A DNA stretch of 64,000 nucleotides from assembly GCF_027257875.1 (NCBI RefSeq), contig NZ_JAPVQY010000030.1, forward strand, positions 1 through 64,000, in the 5' to 3' direction. The stretch is from Burkholderia sp. IMCC1007. Lineage in GTDB: Bacteria; Pseudomonadota; Gammaproteobacteria; Burkholderiales; Burkholderiaceae. The notes below the pieces were generated by a model. The model saw only the letters and a list, made by a program, of their open reading frames with translations, ran no database searches and was not told the origin of the DNA. Below, piece by piece: positions 60,319 through 64,000 of the stretch (its first letter is position 1; every line of letters begins with the position of its first letter). Made by a program: the position numbers and the translations under genes.

Positions 60319-61097
60319 TGTCGATGACTTTGGAATTGAAGGACAAGCGTGTGTTGGTGACAGGCGGCACCATGGGTGTCGGAAAGGCCGTCGTCGGCTT
60401 GTTTCGCGAACTCGGCGCGCGGGTACTCACCACGGCGCGAAAACAACCGGCCGATACGCCGGCCGACATCTTCGTCGCGGCGGATCTCGCGACGGTCGAG
60501 GGCTGCGACGCCGTGGCCCGGGCAGTGCAGGAAAACTTTGGCGGCGTTGACGTCATGGTCCACGTCGTGGGCGGTTCAAGGGCACCGGCCGGAGGCTTCG
60601 CCGTATTGGGCGAAGACGAGTGGCAGAACGAGTTGAACCTCAATTTGTTGCCCGCCGTCCGACTGGATCGCGCATTGTTGCCGGGCATGCTGGCACAACG
60701 CGCGGGGGTCATCATTCATGTCACGTCGATCCAGCGCGCGCTTCCGTTGCCGGAATCGACCACGGCCTATGCGGCGGCGAAGGCCGCGCTTTCGACCTAT
60801 AGCAAGAGCTTGTCGAAGGAAGTCTCGCGCAAGGGCATTCGTGTCGTCCGGGTGGCGCCCGGGTGGGTCGAAACCGAAGCCGCGGTCGCTTTCGCGGAGC
60901 GGCTCGCCGAGCAGGCGGGCACCGACTACGAAGGCGGTAAGCAGATCATCATGGATTCGCTTGGCGGCATTCCGCTCGGACGGCCATCGACGCCTGCCGA
61001 AGTGGCGAATCTCATCGCGTTCCTGACGTCCCCGCACGCTGCGGCGATTACAGGAGCCGAGTATGTGATCGATGGCGGCACGATTCCGACTGCATGA
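60318..61097 (+). CDS. SDR-family oxidoreductase
   Basis: 259 residues from ATG 60318. TGGTMGVG nucleotide motif, a HVVGG in place of NNAG, the catalytic Tyr/Lys in YAAAKAAL and GAEYVIDGGTIP at the end. It is coupled to the SnoaL-like gene and divergent from HxlR, a common three-gene layout in proteobacteria. Substrate unknown. Confidence 0.9.
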   Translation: MSMTLELKDKRVLVTGGTMGVGKAVVGLFRELGARVLTTARKQPADTPADIFVAADLATVEGCDAVARAVQENFGGVDVMVHVVGGSRAPAGGFAVLGEDEWQNELNLNLLPAVRLDRALLPGMLAQRAGVIIHVTSIQRALPLPESTTAYAAAKAALSTYSKSLSKEVSRKGIRVVRVAPGWVETEAAVAFAERLAEQAGTDYEGGKQIIMDSLGGIPLGRPSTPAEVANLIAFLTSPHAAAITGAEYVIDGGTIPTA

Positions 61098-61136
61098 GCA
61101 TGCGAGCGCGTATCGACAACAACGGACGATAAACGA

Positions 61137-61721
61137 ATGATCGACAAGAGACCGGTCACTCGCTGCGAGTGGGCTGACGGCGATCCGCTGATGCAGGCGT
61201 ATCACGACCACGAGTGGGGCGTGCCGATTCGCGACTCGCGTCTCATGTGGGAAACGCTGATGCTTGAAGGATTTCAAGCCGGGCTGGCCTGGATCATCGT
61301 GCTGCGCAAGCGCGATGCGTTCCGCAATGCGTTTGCGGGCTTCGATCCGGCGACGGTCGCCCGCTACGGTGAGCACGACATCCTGAGGTTGATGGCCGAT
61401 CCTGGCATCATCCGCTCCCGGGCAAAGATCGAGGCCACGATTCGCGGAGCGCAGATTTACTGCGAAATGGAAGGTCGGGGCGAGCGCTTCAGCGACTTCT
61501 GTTGGTCATTCACCGATGGCAAGAGCTTGCAGGGGGATGGGAAAAGCTGGATATCGCGTTCGCCTCTTTCCGAGCGAATCTCGAAAGATCTGAAGAAAAA
61601 GGGATTCAAGTTCGTCGGGCCGACCATCGTGTACGCATGGATGCAAGCCGTAGGCATCGTCAACGATCATTCGGCATGCTGCTACAGACGGACGGCAGCC
61701 CGTCATAAAGCAGTCAGTTGA
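61137..61721 (+). CDS. tag: DNA-3-methyladenine glycosylase I
   Basis: 194 residues, family length. It starts with the zinc-binding Cys in TRCEWADGDPLMQAYHDHEW and continues GVPIRDSRLMWETLMLEGFQ, AGLAWIIVLRKRDAFRNAF and the end VNDHSACCYR with His and Cys ligands. It removes 3-methyladenine from alkylated DNA. It stands alone, 39 bases behind the SDR, and is a housekeeping repair gene unrelated to the neighbours' chemistry. Confidence 0.95.
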   Translation: MIDKRPVTRCEWADGDPLMQAYHDHEWGVPIRDSRLMWETLMLEGFQAGLAWIIVLRKRDAFRNAFAGFDPATVARYGEHDILRLMADPGIIRSRAKIEATIRGAQIYCEMEGRGERFSDFCWSFTDGKSLQGDGKSWISRSPLSERISKDLKKKGFKFVGPTIVYAWMQAVGIVNDHSACCYRRTAARHKAVS

Positions 61722-61841
61722 CGAACGGCCCGGCGAAACGGCACAGCCAATGTGGGGCGTGCCGGCGATGCAGCGTGTCGACAGGATCGTGCCGATCGCA
61801 CTGCCTGGCGCCATGGGCGGTCATGTCCCGCTCAAAAAACA

Positions 61842-62843
61842 CTATCGGTCGGACGGGCGCTTGGACATCGATGACGCCGCGTCTCGACGCCGTCCCGACT
61901 GGCGGGCAGCGCTGACCAGAATGACGTCACGCGCCATGGCTGCCGGCAGATCTGCCTTCAGCAACTCGATCCACGCGTGCGTCTTTGCTTCGAGAAACTT
62001 GCGTGATGGCATCAGCACATAGACGCCGACGTCCGGCGAGCGCCATCGCGGCATGACGTGCACGAGTTCGCCGCTGCGCAACGCGTCGACTACCGCGAAG
62101 CCCGGCAGCAGCGCAATGCCCAGCCCGCGGCATGCCGAATACAACACGGCCTCGGGATGATCGCCCACCAGTGGCCCTTCGGGCTCGATCGAATAGCTGG
62201 CCTTTCCGTCGGTCAGCTCCCAATGCGGCGTCGTGGATGGATTGACGAGGCGCAGGCAAGCATGGCGAGCGAGATCCTCGGGGGTCTTGGGCGAGCCGTG
62301 GCGTTCGAGGTAGTCGGGCGCTGCGCACAGCACGCCGTGAATCGCGCCGAGCTGCTGCGCCACCATGCTGGAATCCGGCAGCTTCCTTGACAGATAGACA
62401 CTGACGTCCACCCCCTCGGCCAGCAGATCCGGCACATATTGCGACGCACTGTATTCAACCGTGACAGCCGGATACATCGCGCAATACTTTGCCACGAGCG
62501 GCACCACGTAGCGGTCGCCGAAACTCGCCATGCACAGCACGCGCAATCGGCCGGTCGGTTGAATACGTGCTCCGCTTGCTTCGTCTTCGGCTTCAGTGAC
62601 CAGTTCCAGGATGGTGCGGCACTGATTGGCGTAGCGCTCGCCGGCACTTGTGACCGAGAGACGCCGGGTCGTCCTCTGCAGCAGTTTGGTCTGCAAACGG
62701 TTCTCCAGCTCTGAAACGAGCCGCGACACCTGCGCGGTCGTGAGCCCCATGTGTTCCGACGCAGCCGTGAAGCTTCCGGCGTCCACGACCCGCAGGAATG
62801 CGGTCATCGCGTGGAGTAACCCATAGTCGAGATTTTTGCGCAT
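61842..62843 (-). CDS. LysR-family regulator
   Basis: 333 residues. Helix-turn-helix VVDAGSFTAASEHMGLTTAQ then VSRLVSELENRLQTKLLQRT; effector domain GRLRVLCMASFGDRYVVPLV. It is divergent from the tautomerase gene at 63086 with a clear inverted repeat between them, so it probably controls the tautomerase and decarboxylase-like genes. Confidence 0.92.
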   Translation of the reverse strand: MRKNLDYGLLHAMTAFLRVVDAGSFTAASEHMGLTTAQVSRLVSELENRLQTKLLQRTTRRLSVTSAGERYANQCRTILELVTEAEDEASGARIQPTGRLRVLCMASFGDRYVVPLVAKYCAMYPAVTVEYSASQYVPDLLAEGVDVSVYLSRKLPDSSMVAQQLGAIHGVLCAAPDYLERHGSPKTPEDLARHACLRLVNPSTTPHWELTDGKASYSIEPEGPLVGDHPEAVLYSACRGLGIALLPGFAVVDALRSGELVHVMPRWRSPDVGVYVLMPSRKFLEAKTHAWIELLKADLPAAMARDVILVSAARQSGRRRDAASSMSKRPSDR

Positions 62844-62855
62844 GACGTAACAATA

Positions 62856-62892
62856 TTTCGGATCTGGCCGTATTTTTGCAGAATATCCGAAA
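62856..62892. promoter_or_regulatory. inverted repeat TTTCGGAT/ATCCGAAA, LysR operator candidate
   Basis: Perfect eight-base arms at 62856-62863 and 62885-62892 with a 21-base AT-rich spacer, 13 bases from the LysR start, in the 242-base gap to the divergent tautomerase gene. The layout suits a LysR regulatory site. Confidence 0.55.
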
Positions 62893-63085
62893 AGTTAGGA
62901 TCAGCGCATACGGTGTTGCACGCAGTCCGGCGCGGTGCGGTTCGATGCTGGTCGAGGCCGTCATCCAGGCCCCGCAGTATCGCAGTCGGTCGAACGTTTC
63001 CACCTACGGCGATCAGGATATGTATTCCTGATCAACCTGAAAAAGGTCCGCCACCTGGCGTGACGCTGAACGATCGGAGTCCTGT

Positions 63086-63508
63086 ATGCCAATGACGCAC
63101 GTTTCGATGCGCAAGGGAAAGTCGCCGCAGTTTCGTACCGCGGTTATGAAGGGAATCCACGCGTCGCTGCAGGCAGCCCTCGGGGTTCATCCGCAGACGT
63201 TCTTCATGACCGTCACCGAACATGAGGACGCCGATTTCCTCGCGAACATGACGTTTCCGTTCGAGCGCAGCCCGGGTCTCCTGCTGATCCAGATCACGCT
63301 GACCGCCGGGCGCGGCGCCGAGGACAAGCAACGCTTTTACCAGCACCTCGTCGAGACGCTGCAGTCCGATCCGGGCGTCGAGCCCGCGGACGTGTTCGTC
63401 AACCTCATCGAAGTAGCGAGCGAGAACTGGTCGCCCGGCAACGGGCTCGCCGGCCGCAATGCAGTGATCCGGGGCGACAACGCTCGCACCACCCCGGACG
63501 CCAGCTGA
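63086..63508 (+). CDS. tautomerase-superfamily protein
   Basis: 140 residues. It begins MPMTHVSMRKG, so Pro2 would be the N-terminal catalytic proline after Met removal, and the two-part beta-alpha-beta pattern (FMTVTEHEDADFL; LLLIQITLTAGR, DKQRFYQHLVETLQ, VFVNLIEVASENWSPGNG) is that of malonate-semialdehyde-decarboxylase-like or longer 4-oxalocrotonate tautomerase relatives. It is followed by an acetoacetate-decarboxylase-like gene. Confidence 0.88.
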   Translation: MPMTHVSMRKGKSPQFRTAVMKGIHASLQAALGVHPQTFFMTVTEHEDADFLANMTFPFERSPGLLLIQITLTAGRGAEDKQRFYQHLVETLQSDPGVEPADVFVNLIEVASENWSPGNGLAGRNAVIRGDNARTTPDAS

Positions 63509-63552
63509 CGCACATGCGTCGATTATTTTTGTTCACTCATCCTGGAGTCATC

Positions 63553-64000
63553 ATGTCCAAGCCGTATGCCGTTCCTTTCTCGCCCCGCGGTCTGTCGAGC
63601 ATCGCACCGCCGCCGCCGTGGCACTACTCGGGCGACTTTCTGCTCGTCGAGTTCTGGGCCGATCCTGCTGCTGTGGCGGCCGTGCTGCCGAAAGGGCTGA
63701 CGCTCGACCCGGCATCGCCCGGCCACGCGACAGCGCTTTTCATCGACTGGCAGTTCACCGGCGAGAACGATGAAATGCTTGACCCGGCGCGCTACCAGTA
63801 CCGCGAATTCTTCGTGCTGGTCGACGCGATCTACGATGGCAAGCCGGTTTCGTTCTGCCCGTACATCTTCGTGGACAACGATTCGGCGATCATGCGCGGC
63901 CTGATTCAAGGCTTCCCGAAGCGCTACGGGCAGGTGCATCAAACGCGCTCGTTCGCGGCGCCGAGCCCGGCGGCCGCACCGGTGGCAGCGGGTACCCGCT
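63553..64000 (+). CDS. acetoacetate decarboxylase-family protein (cut by window end)
   Basis: First 149 residues only. The start MSKPYAVPFSPRGLSSIAPP and the segments FLLVEFWADPAAVAAVLP, YREFFVLVDAIYDGKPVSF and IQGFPKRYGQVH match the family; Lys123 in FPKRYG is where the Schiff-base lysine would be. Large-family members may have other activities. It lies 44 bases behind the tautomerase. Confidence 0.85.
   Translation, partial: MSKPYAVPFSPRGLSSIAPPPPWHYSGDFLLVEFWADPAAVAAVLPKGLTLDPASPGHATALFIDWQFTGENDEMLDPARYQYREFFVLVDAIYDGKPVSFCPYIFVDNDSAIMRGLIQGFPKRYGQVHQTRSFAAPSPAAAPVAAGTR

Noticed and set aside
1..64000. CRISPR arrays, tRNA or rRNA genes
   Set aside because: No regularly spaced repeats with unique spacers and no tRNA or rRNA sequence pattern were seen on reading; a tRNA beside the integrase was looked for and not found.

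Overview
The window reads as high-GC betaproteobacterial DNA, most like Burkholderia or a close relative. The clues are a Gram-negative porin with a classic signal peptide, many LysR/TetR/AraC regulators next to single oxidoreductases, old yellow enzymes, Rieske oxygenases and GC-rich third codon positions. No rRNA, tRNA, CRISPR or replication origin was found. The genus is an inference from style, not from a marker gene.

Left edge (1-2750): mobile debris. There is a frameshifted IS30-family transposase cut by the window edge, weak IS110-like scraps, a scrap of an MFS transporter reading in frame into a P4-type tyrosine integrase, and a short stretch with four copies of TGGGTAGG that may be integrase arm sites.

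Catabolic island (2751-28508). A leftward unit (8228 to 2751) encodes a MaoC hydratase, an acyl-CoA dehydrogenase, two SDRs and a crotonase, with a chemotaxis-receptor remnant wedged inside. Next come a regulator made of two fused TetR units, a thiolase, a nitronate-monooxygenase-like flavoprotein, an 81-residue protein and a second TetR. A rightward unit (13937-24266) holds a crotonase, a CaiB-type CoA transferase, a fumarylacetoacetase-like hydrolase, a three-subunit molybdenum hydroxylase (CoxS, L, M), a double CoxG protein, an XdhC-type maturation factor and OmpW. An acyl-CoA ligase, a second thiolase and another TetR follow. Together this looks like uptake, CoA activation, molybdenum-dependent hydroxylation, hydrolytic cleavage and beta-oxidation of an unknown, probably cyclic, carboxylic acid. 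Four copies of one 19-bp palindrome (ATCTTAGC-N4-TAAGAT type) tie several promoters together. The island ends in decayed IS110 and dienelactone-hydrolase genes (27.4-29.0 kb).

Middle (29278-39636): a DeoR regulator, then a TetR/SnoaL divergent pair, a leftward five-gene unit (alpha/beta hydrolase, SDR, SnoaL, unknown, old yellow enzyme) in which two enzymes have lost canonical active-site residues, and two LysR genes flanking another old yellow enzyme.

Aromatic-type oxygenase cluster (39921-50953): a MarR regulator, an HSL-family hydrolase, an SDR, two adjacent Rieske oxygenases, their reductase and a hemerythrin, all leftward; and a porin, an AMP-forming acyl-CoA ligase and an enoyl-CoA hydratase, all rightward. 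A TCTTCC-N2-GGAAGA palindrome sits before the three transcription units, so the whole block is probably one regulon.

Right part (50998-64000): single-function modules, each with a nearby regulator: LysR/pirin/DoxX, old yellow enzyme/AraC, LysR/SDR/peroxiredoxin/AhpD-like, HxlR/SnoaL/SDR, 3-methyladenine glycosylase, LysR/tautomerase/acetoacetate-decarboxylase-like (cut by the right edge).
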